The position numbers and the translations under genes were made by a program. A DNA stretch of 64,000 bases from Bosea sp. Tri-49 (lineage in GTDB: Bacteria > Pseudomonadota > Alphaproteobacteria > Rhizobiales > Beijerinckiaceae). Below, in pieces: positions 6,519 through 13,963 of this stretch. Position 1 is the first letter of the stretch; every line of letters begins with the position of its first letter. The stretch is taken from assembly GCF_003952665.1 (NCBI RefSeq), contig NZ_CP017947.1:1-64000 (forward strand), in the 5' to 3' direction. The notes below the pieces were generated by a model. The model saw only the letters and a program-made list of their open reading frames with translations. It made no database searches and had not been told where the DNA came from.

Positions 6519-6956
6519 TCAGAGCCCGGCCCACCAAGCGGTACCGCTGATTCCGCTTGCTACAGTTGTCCCTCCGGCGGAGATGCCGGAGGTTTGAGCA
6601 AAGTTCACCGCACCCGACACGACGCTTATGCCCCAGTAGTACCAGAGCCAAGTGCCGCTCGCCGGGAGGGTGAACGGGGTGGCGTCTACGCCAGGCGCTT
6701 TGACGAACTGCCCGACACCCGATCCCGTCTGCGGTTGGGGCCCGGCGCCGATCGCGGTTCGGCCCGTGGCGGCGTCGGCCGCCATCAGGACGGCCTCACC
6801 TACAGCGGTCGCTCCGATGATCGCGCGCACCTGAGCAGGGGGCAGATCCTCCGGGTCTCCGGTGGACGCCGTGGCGCGACCTTTGATCGTACCCGCCGCC
6901 ACGTTGGCGAGCTTGGCGTTAGTGGTCCCGTCGTTGGCTAGTTTCGTTGTCGCCAT
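6519..6956 (-). CDS. Phage tail fibre protein, C-terminal fragment
   Basis: Frame from ATG 6956: MATTKLANDGTTNAKLANVA, then TIKGRATASTGDPEDLPPAQ, VRAIIGA and a Gly/Ala/Thr-rich tip ending GTAWWAGL. The repeated xLAN(D/V)xxTTNAKLANV, TIKGRxTAGTGxPxxLxxxQ pattern is typical of phage tail-fibre and tail-tip proteins. The usual N-terminal structural part is missing: immediately upstream lies the end of a terminase small subunit (6919-7397), overlapping this frame. Confidence 0.65.
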   Translation of the reverse strand: MATTKLANDGTTNAKLANVAAGTIKGRATASTGDPEDLPPAQVRAIIGATAVGEAVLMAADAATGRTAIGAGPQPQTGSGVGQFVKAPGVDATPFTLPASGTWLWYYWGISVVSGAVNFAQTSGISAGGTTVASGISGTAWWAGL

Positions 6957-7397
6957 CGCCAGGCGTGACCAGCTCAATGCGCGTCACGGTCTCGATCGGT
7001 CCGCCGCTGCCGCCTGTCAGAGCAACCTTGTCGCCGTACTTCTTCGGCTGGAGCTTGCTCGCCATCCACTTGCGGGCGTCGAGCCGTAGCTTCGATCGCT
7101 GAATATGTTCGCCGTTGACGAGCCACGCCTCGTTCTCATCATCGGCGCGAGACAGCATCCAGTCGTTCGTGCCGTCGTCTGCGATGTCCAGAATCTCGTC
7201 GAATAGAGCATCGGCCTGCGCTTCCTTGGCGCGCGCGTACTGCTCCGAGAACCCTCATGGTCGCGAAGCCATTTGAAAACCGTGCTTGCGGCCGGCATGT
7301 CCTCGGCTTTGCAGATCGACCGCAGGCTTACGCCCGAGACAAGCTCGTCGCAGATGCGGTCAGCGATCTCCGGCGTGAACTCTGACGGCCTTCCCAT
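6919..7397 (-). pseudogene. Phage terminase small subunit, frameshifted and joined to tail-fibre sequence
   Basis: From ATG 7397: MGRPSEFTPEIADRICDELV, SGVSLRSICKAEDMP, VFKWLRDHEG. Loss of one T at about 7250 then breaks the frame; the next frame gives EQYARAKEAQADALFDEILD, IADDGTNDWM, EHIQRSKLRLDARKWMASKL, QPKKYGDKVALTG and a tail that runs into the tail-fibre start at ~6955. The family binds packaging sites and recruits the large terminase. Large terminase, portal, capsid and tail genes, normally between these two, are absent. Confidence 0.75.
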
Positions 7398-7411
7398 CCC
7401 CTGCTCCCAAA

Positions 7412-7438
7412 CGAAAAACCCCGTCTGGAGGACGGGGT
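7412..7438 (-). terminator. Rho-independent terminator upstream of the terminase gene
   Basis: Minus strand GACCCCGTC-CTCCA-GACGGGGTTTTT; it would end a transcript entering the phage module. Confidence 0.7.
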
Positions 7439-7528
7439 CGCATGAAATAAATGCGCATATTTCGCGTATTTTTGTTAACTGATACACAGATTTTGCGCAC
7501 ACGTCGGTCACTCACGGCTGGCCGAAGG

Positions 7529-7663
7529 AGGTGACCCGCTTGAGACTACGGTATGTGAAGCTTGAGATCAGACTTTGGTTTGCCCGCCTACTTCTGATCT
7601 TCAAGTGACGCTAAAGGGGGTCGGGCGAAAGCCCGGCTCCTACCGAAAACAAGCGGGTCACCT
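7529..7663 (+). ncRNA. Highly structured 135-nt RNA region with closing 14-bp stem
   Basis: AGGTGACCCGCTTG (7529-7542) is the exact reverse complement of CAAGCGGGTCACCT (7650-7663). Between them are a 12-bp stem with one bulged T (7561-7572 with 7593-7605) and a CGGGC-GAAA-GCCCG tetraloop hairpin (7622-7635). Together they can form a closed multi-way junction. The closing stem takes in part of a very strong ribosome site (AAGGAGGTGA) and the TTG of the small frame at 7540. It lies 36 bp before the XRE gene at 7699. I do not recognise it as a named RNA family. Confidence 0.65.
7540..7608 (+). CDS. Possible 22-residue cationic hydrophobic peptide inside the structured RNA
   Basis: TTG 7540 is preceded by AAGGAGGTGA, close to a perfect Shine-Dalgarno, at a spacing of about five. 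The peptide is MRLRYVKLEIRLWFARLLLI then FK: alternating basic and bulky hydrophobic residues. Its start is inside the 14-bp stem, so translation would depend on RNA folding. It could be a leader peptide for the XRE gene or a type-I-toxin-like peptide; the sequence does not decide. Confidence 0.4.
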   Translation: MRLRYVKLEIRLWFARLLLIFK

Positions 7664-7698
7664 GCCTGGTAGGATAGCTCGGAAAGGCGTGTACTTCA

Positions 7699-7971
7699 AT
7701 GACTGGCGCTGAATTCGCCGCGATGCGAAAGGTCTGTGGTCTGACGCAGTCGGCTCTCTCTGCTCACTTCGGTTTGAGCCTGCGAGCTGTGCAGGACATC
7801 GAGGCGACCGAGGGACATGTGAAGAGCCACTACACCTTGGCGCTTGAGCGGGTCGCCCTCAACTGCGCCTATGTGCAGGCTAACCCGATGATCGCTCCGC
7901 CTATCGTTCGGAAAGAGGCTCTTCAGGTCGCAGGGATGATTACTGGTGGAGCGACTGTGCCGCGCGCTTGA
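7699..7971 (+). CDS. XRE-type helix-turn-helix regulator
   Basis: 90 residues. MTGAEFAAMRKVCGLTQSAL, SAHFGLSLRAVQDIEATEG is a compact HTH resembling HipB/Cro-type domains and the DUF1870-like repressors of phages and toxin-antitoxin loci; a helical tail follows. Ribosome site GGAAAGG. It lies just after the structured RNA and inside phage debris. Targets unknown. Confidence 0.75.
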   Translation: MTGAEFAAMRKVCGLTQSALSAHFGLSLRAVQDIEATEGHVKSHYTLALERVALNCAYVQANPMIAPPIVRKEALQVAGMITGGATVPRA

Positions 7972-7994
7972 ATGGCGCTGGGAGAATACGCTCA

Positions 7995-8229
7995 TCACGC
8001 GGCCTTTGCCTTGTCGAATTCGCGCTGCGTGGTGAACCCCAGGATGATCGTGAATTCCTGGCCTTTCGTCGCGTCGCGTCGCGTCGTGCTGCTGGAGTTT
8101 GGGATACGTCGTCGACTGGAAGACTTGGGAGCCGACGATCTCGTCTCCGTTGCGTGCCGCCTGCTCGTGCAGCGAAGCCTTGGCGCTCACGACCTTGTTG
8201 GCGTCGCCGGTGGCGTACTCGTAGCGCAT
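7995..8229 (-). pseudogene. Small conserved phage-type protein broken at a pentanucleotide repeat
   Basis: From ATG 8229 (AAGGGGGA upstream): MRYEYATGDANKVVSAKASL, HEQAARNGDEIVGSQVFQST, TYPKLQQHDAT. The coding strand then has GCGAC repeated, after which another frame gives TKGQEFTIILGFTTQREFDK, AKAA and stops at 7995. Adding one five-base unit would join the two frames into one 78-residue protein. Either a slipped, possibly phase-variable, repeat or ordinary decay. In its present frame translation would run on antisense to the XRE gene. Confidence 0.5.
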
Positions 8230-8517
8230 CTCGTCCCCCTTTGAAGGCCGCATTGCATCCGCGCCATAATCTCGCGCGTATATGCTGAATGCCTATGCTT
8301 AAACGCCGCACGCGGGACGCGGAGAAGAATCCTAACACGACGGAGAAAGAGCAGATTCCTGTCGGGAAGCCTGGATCCAAGAAGTAGAGCGACCTTGCCG
8401 ACTCGAGAATGATGACTTTGAATGGCCGAGCAAGCGCGGACGCCTACCAATATGAGGCTTACAGAAGAGGTGCTCGGCCAGCGGTAGTAGCGTGCGCGCG
8501 ATCCGGGAGGAAATAAC

Positions 8518-8721
8518 ATGTCCGACGTAAAAACGACGGCCTACTTCGGCGAGGGCTCGCCCCAAGCCGTGGCCTTCAAGCTGCTGAAGGAAGTTGCATA
8601 TGCAGAAAGTAAAGAACTCAGCGTGAGTGGCGCGGCTGACAGCAAGCCAGATCGGAAATGGATTCTCGACACCTTTGCCGAGTGTCTCAGCGCAGCACAT
8701 GGCTTTCGCCAGCTCAAGTGA
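8518..8721 (+). CDS. Hypothetical small protein
   Basis: 67 residues from ATG 8518 with GGGAGGA upstream: MSDVKTTAYFGEGSPQAVAF, KLLKEVAYAESKEL, PDRKWILDTFAECLSAAHGF, RQLK. Predicted alpha-helical and soluble, no motif recognised. The strong ribosome site supports it. Confidence 0.55.
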   Translation: MSDVKTTAYFGEGSPQAVAFKLLKEVAYAESKELSVSGAADSKPDRKWILDTFAECLSAAHGFRQLK

Positions 8722-8922
8722 GCATGTCTACCTAACCGCCACCAGCGCGCGCCGCAGCCCGCTCGCGATCGAGACGGGGCTGCTCTCAAAGCCTAGATGC
8801 CGCCGATGCCCAAGCTGACCCGCCCTGCGTTTCTGCCACCGGGCTATCTTGTTGCCACGAGCGCCTGGCTTCGGCTTGTTTCGATCGGGGCTCAGGGCGA
8901 GACAATGTCCTGCGCTTTCGAT

Positions 8923-8947
8923 GGAACAGGCGATGCGATGTCGGGTT
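8923..8947 (+). promoter_or_regulatory. Candidate EcfG-type promoter of the gene at 8984
   Basis: GGAAC, 16 bases, GGTT, ending 36 bp before ATG 8984. Confidence 0.5.
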
Positions 8948-8983
8948 GGTGTACGCCTGCAATGTGCTGGCAGGAGTAACCGC

Positions 8984-9238
8984 ATGACCACTGAAGCTGC
9001 GATGAGCACTCTGCACGCCTACGGCTCGGTTCGAGCTACTGTGCAGATTTGGGGCTCGACCTTTACCTCGCGATCTTTCGATACTCTGCGCGAGGCTCTT
9101 CTCTTCCTCGGGGATAAAGGTGGGGATGAGTCGCCGCCTTCGATAGAGATCCATTCCGACGACGGAATCGTTTCGGTAAGCGGACCAGGGCTGCAGACGC
9201 TGATCGCGCAGGCCAAGGCCGTCCGCTCTGCGAGCTAA
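8984..9238 (+). CDS. Hypothetical small protein
   Basis: 84 residues from ATG 8984, CAGGAG upstream. Contains VRATVQIWGSTFTSRSFDTL, REALLFLGDKGGDESPPSIE, IHSDDGIVSVSGPGLQTLIA, so an alternating beta-strand/helix pattern. No family assigned; probably cytosolic. Confidence 0.6.
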   Translation: MTTEAAMSTLHAYGSVRATVQIWGSTFTSRSFDTLREALLFLGDKGGDESPPSIEIHSDDGIVSVSGPGLQTLIAQAKAVRSAS

Positions 9239-9425
9239 CTCAGGCGAAAGTCCGGCCTCAAAGGGCTGGGCTTTCCTCGACGGATCTCAATCCAGGGCAC
9301 ATGGGAAAGCCCGCAGGGCGAACTCAAACGACAACGCCCGCGGGCCTTCGGCTGCGGGCGCAATTCAATCGCTGGAATTTATGATGTGTACGCGCCGTCA
9401 ACCGAGCGCACGGTCTGGTAGTGGG

Positions 9426-9739
9426 TCAGTTTGAAAATCTGGCCGCAAGCCGTTCAGCAGAGGGACTGCCAAAGTTGTGCGCCCATGCCTCGGCCTTCGC
9501 GATTTCTGGACGGAGTTTTTCCAAGGCATCCGATTGCCAATATTCGCGCACCGATCCAAGCGGCATGGCATCAGTCTCGGAGTCGATCCCAACGAATGCC
9601 ATCGCATCAGGGTCGGTCTCAAGATCGGCAGGAAAGCGCAGAAGGCAATTCTTCGCGCGCCTTCGATATAGGACATCGCGCCGGACAACATGGCTTGAGC
9701 CGTTCTGCTAATCTCAGTCCGGGCTTCCTCTTTCGTCAT
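9426..9739 (-). pseudogene. Conserved hypothetical protein, frameshifted
   Basis: From ATG 9739: MTKEEARTEISRTAQAMLSG, AMSYIEGARRI. Near 9630 the good reading moves to another frame: DLETDPDAMAFVGIDSETDA, MPLGSVREYW, ALEKLRPEIAKAEAWAHNFG, ERLAARF, stop at 9426. The combined protein (~105 residues) is of a type known from proteobacterial genomes; the motif (V/A)IDSETDxxPxGxxRxxW is distinctive. Function unknown. Confidence 0.6.
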
Positions 9740-9750
9740 TTGTCGCGCCT

Positions 9751-10122
9751 TTAGGCTGCTGATTTTTTGTAGGGCCCGCGCTTGGCAGGTGCTTCCTCGC
9801 CAGCCTCAACCAAAGCCACGATATCGGCAACTTCCCAAAGCTTATCCGAAACGCCTGCCGCCATGGCCGGCGACATCAGCAGCTTCGAATGGATGCGGAC
9901 GAAGTTGAAATACATCATGTGGAGCGCGACGGCGGCGACGGCGAAGGCGTGGTTCTCGACCTTCTTGGAAAAGCCATTGGTGAGCCGTGTGAAGCGGCGC
10001 ATATGCTTCCGCATCGTGAGGTTCGAACGCTCGACGTAGGACGTGCTGACATGCGCCAGAGCAGGGTTGCCCTCGACCTTGGTCTTCTTGATGCCGGTGC
10101 AATCGGCCGGGCTGTAGCGCTA
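9751..10122 (-). mobile_element. Transposase remnant, C-terminal third (IS1-family-like)
   Basis: Open reading YSPADCTGIKKTKVEGNPAL, AHVSTSYVERSNLTMRKHMR, RFTRLTNGFSKKVENHAFAV, FNFVRIHSKLLMSPAMAAGV, SDKLWEVADIVALVE: the familiar C-terminus of IS1-like transposases of alphaproteobacteria. The N-terminal part with the rest of the DDE domain is absent and no terminal inverted repeats are seen. Confidence 0.8.
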
Positions 10123-10433
10123 TGGTCCAACTCGCCCCAATGCGTCTGTGGCTCCGCGCTTATGAGTTTACGGCCTAATCAACGCGACATGTGCGGTGCG
10201 CCCAATTTCATCTCAGCCTAGCCTTCCGTCGCGCCATTATGGCGCATTGGAGAACGGCCATGTTGAAGTCTGGAACGAGCTCATATGAGGTCTAGAAGAA
10301 GCGGCTAGAGGAAGGGACTGTCGCCGCGGGACAGCGCCATCGGCGTGAAGGCGATGCGGCCTCCTGGCGCGCATGGCAGGACACTTTAGCGCGCGAGACC
10401 GAATTGCGGCGACGCCGATCCGGGTGAAACGAA
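10123..10433. other. Intergenic stretch without recognisable gene
   Basis: About 310 bp between the transposase remnant and the next terminator. Short out-of-frame pieces only; probably debris from the insertion. Confidence 0.5.
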
Positions 10434-10466
10434 AAAGCCCCGCCGGCGCGAACCGACGGGGCTTTA
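10434..10466 (-). terminator. Rho-independent terminator, probably bidirectional
   Basis: AAAAGCCCCGCCGG-CGCGAA-CCGACGGGGCTTT; U-rich on both sides. It ends the repeat unit as read on the minus strand. Confidence 0.75.
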
Positions 10467-10477
10467 CATTTTAACTC

Positions 10478-10675
10478 TGCCTCTCGCCGATGTACGCGGG
10501 GGAGCGACTGCACCGACGAGAGGCATGGCGCTGGCAGTGGAAGCGCCATTTCCAAGCTAGCATGCTGCATTTGAAGGAAAAGGTAGAAACGTCCGCCAGA
10601 CAAACTCATCTGCCGGCCCGGAAGGGCTGCCTCTCGCCGACGAGGACCGGGGGAGATGCAAGTCGGCGAGAGGCA
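10478..10675 (-). repeat. Tandem hairpin unit, copy 2 (hairpins 10478-10525 and 10628-10675)
   Basis: Same arrangement as copy 1. In hairpin A one base differs (CGACGAG for CGGCGAG), a C-A mismatch on the plus strand but a G-U wobble on the minus strand, which hints that the minus-strand transcript is the functional form. The intact DUF6894-like gene lies 38 bp upstream of hairpin B on that strand, and a terminator follows hairpin A. Confidence 0.75.
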
Positions 10676-10713
10676 TGGCGCGAGGATCCCGAGAGCGCCG
10701 GGCTATGAACCGG

Positions 10714-10977
10714 CTAGTCGTCGGCGGGTTCCTCAGGCGCCCCAGCTTTTCTCCGGCCGCGGCCTTTGAAGTCGAGCGAAGCGCGATAGACCTCATCACC
10801 GGCCTGATCTTGAACTCGTACCTTGAAGTGGGCTCGCTCGCCGTTCGGAAGAGTTTCCTTCGCCATGTCAACGAGCGACCGCTGAGCGTCATCAGTCGCG
10901 GCTTGCTCGGTGGGGAAGTCCATCGACTGGCGGGCTGAACCGCTCGGATCCTTGGTGGTCACCCGGTATTTAGGCAT
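10714..10977 (-). CDS. DUF6894-like small protein, intact copy
   Basis: 87 residues starting MPKYRVTTKDPSGSARQSMD, then a beta-alpha-beta fold typical of DUF6894: FPTEQAATDDAQRSLVDMAK, ETLPNGERAHFKVRVQDQAG, DEVYRASLDF, and a charged tail ending EEPADD. It is the only intact one of three (3045, 50640). Followed on its strand by the two hairpins and a terminator, so hairpins and gene are probably co-transcribed. Confidence 0.7.
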   Translation of the reverse strand: MPKYRVTTKDPSGSARQSMDFPTEQAATDDAQRSLVDMAKETLPNGERAHFKVRVQDQAGDEVYRASLDFKGRGRRKAGAPEEPADD

Positions 10978-11065
10978 AGCGCTTCTCCTCTTGCGAAGAA
11001 TGCGCCAGCGCTACTCGGGGTTCCCTATAGGGCAATAGCAATAAAGCCGCGCCGCGGTGCTGCGA

Positions 11066-11281
11066 TCACGCTGCACGTCGTCGATACCGCTCGATGGCGC
11101 GTTGCGTTAAATCGTCCTCGTCCTCCGCGATATCCAGCAAGCTGGCGACAATGTAAGCGAGATGCGTTCGTTCTCGCTCGTCGTATGGGTCGGGTATGGT
11201 CAACCGGATTTCGTTCCAAGCTGCATCGAGAGCTGCGCTTGCCCGGGCAAGTTCGACCGGGTCCAATGATCGGAATGGCAT
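11066..11281 (-). CDS. 'AAW' family small protein, copy 3
   Basis: 71 residues: MPFRSLDPVELARASAALDA, AWNEIRLTIPDPYDERERTH, LAYIVASLLDIAEDEDDLTQ, RAIERYRRRAA. ATG 11281 has GGGGAAAGG upstream. Best-preserved member of the family, so useful as the reference. It stands upstream of the DUF6894-like gene, as in the 50-kb copy. Confidence 0.65.
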   Translation of the reverse strand: MPFRSLDPVELARASAALDAAWNEIRLTIPDPYDERERTHLAYIVASLLDIAEDEDDLTQRAIERYRRRAA

Positions 11282-11354
11282 GTCCTTTCCCCATGCAAAA
11301 CCACCAGACGGGCAAAATTTAGGGCGCCTGCGTTCGACGGCAATATCAAAAGAC

Positions 11355-11387
11355 AAAAAGCCCCGCCGGCGGATGCCAGCGGGGCCG
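11355..11387 (-). terminator. Rho-independent terminator
   Basis: Minus strand GGCCCCGCTGGC-ATCC-GCCGGCGGGGCTTTTTG. It lies downstream of the diguanylate cyclase gene and upstream of AAW copy 3. Confidence 0.8.
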
Positions 11388-11552
11388 AGAGTTGGGCTTT
11401 CGGAGGCTGTAAAACGCCGGAAGCCCATGCCGGTTCAAACCGATCCCTGTTCCGAGCGCGTTGTGCCAAGATCTTGGTGCAGCGCATGGTGTCCTCGACC
11501 ACCACGCTTGAGGTAAGGGGCAGCGCAATGCGAGCCGCGCCGCTCTCTCCTC

Positions 11553-13472
11553 TCATGCTCGCTTGGTGTGAGGCCACCTCATTACTTGTCCAGACATGAC
11601 CAGGCGATCGCGACCAGCTTCTTTGGCGAAATACAGCGCGCGATCGGCGGCTTCGACCAATGAGATACAGCCCTTCGAAGCGGCAGGATCGGGCCATGCG
11701 CTCGCACCTCCCATGCTTGCCGTCACGAGTTCGGAGGGCGGGTTCAGCGCGTGCGGAATCTGGGCGTCGCGAAGGGCCTCGAGCAGCCTCGCGCCAACTT
11801 GCTCGCAGCCTTCGAAATCCGCGGTCGGCAGGAGAAGGGCAAGCTCCTCTCCGCCATATCTGGCAGCCAGATCAGCTGGCCGCCGCGCATGCGCGGCCAG
11901 GATGCCCGCCACGGTACGCAAGCAGCTATCTCCCGCCGGATGTCCGTAGCGATCATTGTATTTCTTGAAATGGTCGATATCGATCATCAGCAGGGATAGA
12001 GGTGTGCCTTCCCTCGCGGCCCTGGCCCATTCCTGCTCCAGCCGCTCGTCGAAGGAGCGGCGATTGGCGAGGCCCGTCAGTCCGTCCAACGCCGCCAGCG
12101 CCGCGAGCTTGTCTTCCAGGTCCTTGTGTTCCGTCATGTCGCGCGAAATCGCCACGACGCCGTCGACCATGCCGGTGACCGGCGTTCTCGTCGCGCGCAG
12201 GGCCGTCTCGATCCAGATCTCCGTCTTCTCTCGATGTCGTGTGCGATAGATGATCTTGGTCTCTTCGATATCGCCGCGCTTCAGTGAGGCGACCGTCTGT
12301 TCGACGCGGGGCAGATCCTCTTGGTTGACGCCCGCCAGGGCTGGCGTTCCCACGAGTTGCTCGGGATCCCAGCCGAGGACGCGCGTGGTCGATGGCGAGG
12401 CGTAAAGAATGCACTCGTCGAAGCCGATCCGCATGACCATGTCGCTAGACTCTTCCGCAAGCAGGCGGAAATCCGCCTCCGTTGCGGCTAAGGCCGCCGC
12501 GAGGCGTTGACGCGCAAAGAGCTGGCGCACGAGATACAGGCCGATGGCACCGATGACCGCTGTCAGCGTCAGGACGATGGCCGTCCGTATCAGGGCGCCC
12601 TGCCGCCACGGCGCCAGAACATCCTCCTGCGCTTCGGTCGCGAGAAGCAGCAAGGGATAGCGTTCGCTGAACCGGTAGGCGCTCAGGCGCCGCACGCCGT
12701 CTAGCGGCGATTTGAAATAGTAGGTGCTGGCGAAGGGACGTGTTGTGCGCTCCTTCAGGAGAGGCGTCCTCGACATGTCGCGCCCGACATACGTGCCATC
12801 GTCGGGGCTGCGGGCAAGCAAAATGCCATTGGCACTGAGCAATGTGACAGCGCCGTTCGGTCCGAGATCGAACCGGCTGTAAAACTGCGAAAAATAGGCA
12901 GCGTCGATCGTCGCAAGCACAACGCCAGCAAAAGTCCCGTCGGGATGGTTGAGGCGGCGGGACACGGTGATGATCCATTGTCCACCTGACCGGCTCTTAA
13001 CGGGTTGGCCCAAATGGGGGCGCTGATCATCCGACTGGCGGTGATGCTGGAAATAAGCCCGGTCACTATTGTTGAGACCAGCGAGGGGGACCTTCTCCGT
13101 GGTTGCCAGCCAACGACCAGCTTCATCGTAGACGAAAAGGCCCCTGATACGCCCCAAAGTCGGCTTGCGCAGGTCCAGAAAACTCTGGACACGGGCGATC
13201 GCGGCAGGATCTGTCCCATTTGTCTCAAGACGGCTGGCCAAACCAATCAATATCGCATCGGCAAGCTCGACAGTGTCCTCCGCATGTTGCGTGAGCGAGC
13301 GCGCCAGATTGGCCATATCGACTTCGGCAGTCTTTAGATCGGCGCTTCTGGACGTCCATTCCCGCCACCCGCTCAAGGCGAGCATCGTGGCGCAGGCCAA
13401 CAGCACAAAAATGGCTGCCCAGAGGGGAAGGCGCGGCAAGGCTTCGGCGCGGTTATCAATGCGAACCGCCAT
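11553..13472 (-). CDS. Membrane-bound diguanylate cyclase (dCache-PAS-GGDEF)
   Basis: About 639 residues from ATG 13472, chosen because GGGAG lies just upstream; in-frame ATGs at 13511 and beyond are poorer. TM1 (LWAAIFVLLACATMLALSGW), a ~250-residue periplasmic double-Cache sensor, TM2 (TAIVLTLTAVIGAIGLYLV), a PAS domain (DFRLLAEESSDMVMRIGFDE) with PAC segment, then GGDEF (DGLTGLANRRSFDERLEQEW). The active-site loop is RYGGEEL, and the product-inhibition site RPAD lies five residues before it, so both catalysis and c-di-GMP feedback look intact. It makes c-di-GMP from GTP in response to a periplasmic ligand. It stands alone and is unrelated to its repeat-rich surroundings. Confidence 0.93.
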   Translation of the reverse strand: MAVRIDNRAEALPRLPLWAAIFVLLACATMLALSGWREWTSRSADLKTAEVDMANLARSLTQHAEDTVELADAILIGLASRLETNGTDPAAIARVQSFLDLRKPTLGRIRGLFVYDEAGRWLATTEKVPLAGLNNSDRAYFQHHRQSDDQRPHLGQPVKSRSGGQWIITVSRRLNHPDGTFAGVVLATIDAAYFSQFYSRFDLGPNGAVTLLSANGILLARSPDDGTYVGRDMSRTPLLKERTTRPFASTYYFKSPLDGVRRLSAYRFSERYPLLLLATEAQEDVLAPWRQGALIRTAIVLTLTAVIGAIGLYLVRQLFARQRLAAALAATEADFRLLAEESSDMVMRIGFDECILYASPSTTRVLGWDPEQLVGTPALAGVNQEDLPRVEQTVASLKRGDIEETKIIYRTRHREKTEIWIETALRATRTPVTGMVDGVVAISRDMTEHKDLEDKLAALAALDGLTGLANRRSFDERLEQEWARAAREGTPLSLLMIDIDHFKKYNDRYGHPAGDSCLRTVAGILAAHARRPADLAARYGGEELALLLPTADFEGCEQVGARLLEALRDAQIPHALNPPSELVTASMGGASAWPDPAASKGCISLVEAADRALYFAKEAGRDRLVMSGQVMRWPHTKRA

Positions 13473-13963
13473 ACGGCAGGCTCCCTTCGAATCGAAGATT
13501 CGCATCGCCATCTTAACAAAGCGAGTCCGGGGCAGCTCGGATATTAACCTTGGGGGCAGCTGGAGACCGTCCAAAGATTGGCTCACGTTCGAGACGGGGA
13601 CGGAAAGACGCTGCAGGCATGGCTGACCATTTCGGCGGATCTACACCCGAGCCGGTCACTCAAGCTGGGCAAATGTGCAGCCTGGGTTGCGCCAGAAACC
13701 GACCTTGGCACGGTGGCTGGAAGTGGACTTCGCCAATTGTTGGAGTCTCGCCACTATTGCCAAGTAAAAAAAGTATAATCTATCGCCAAAAGGGGATTGA
13801 CTTAGCGGAAGTTAGCGGTTGAGTTGTGTTTTAATCAGGGGGCGAGATATGAATCGTCATCTGCAACTTAACGGCACCCAGCGCGCTCAGAGATGGAGCA
13901 GTGCTCGCCGCTCTACTGGCATAATGCACTTTTCGCTCTCTCCAACAATCCGAGGGGCACGCT
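13473..13963. other. Intergenic region, no gene recognised
   Basis: About 490 bp upstream of the cyclase and the subtilase pseudogene. The part 13760-13850 is AT-rich and could hold promoters; no convincing reading frame. Confidence 0.5.

Noticed and set aside
11200..11697. Minus frames between the terminator at 11355 and the cyclase
   Set aside because: They overlap the cyclase in another frame or run through the terminator; no conserved content.
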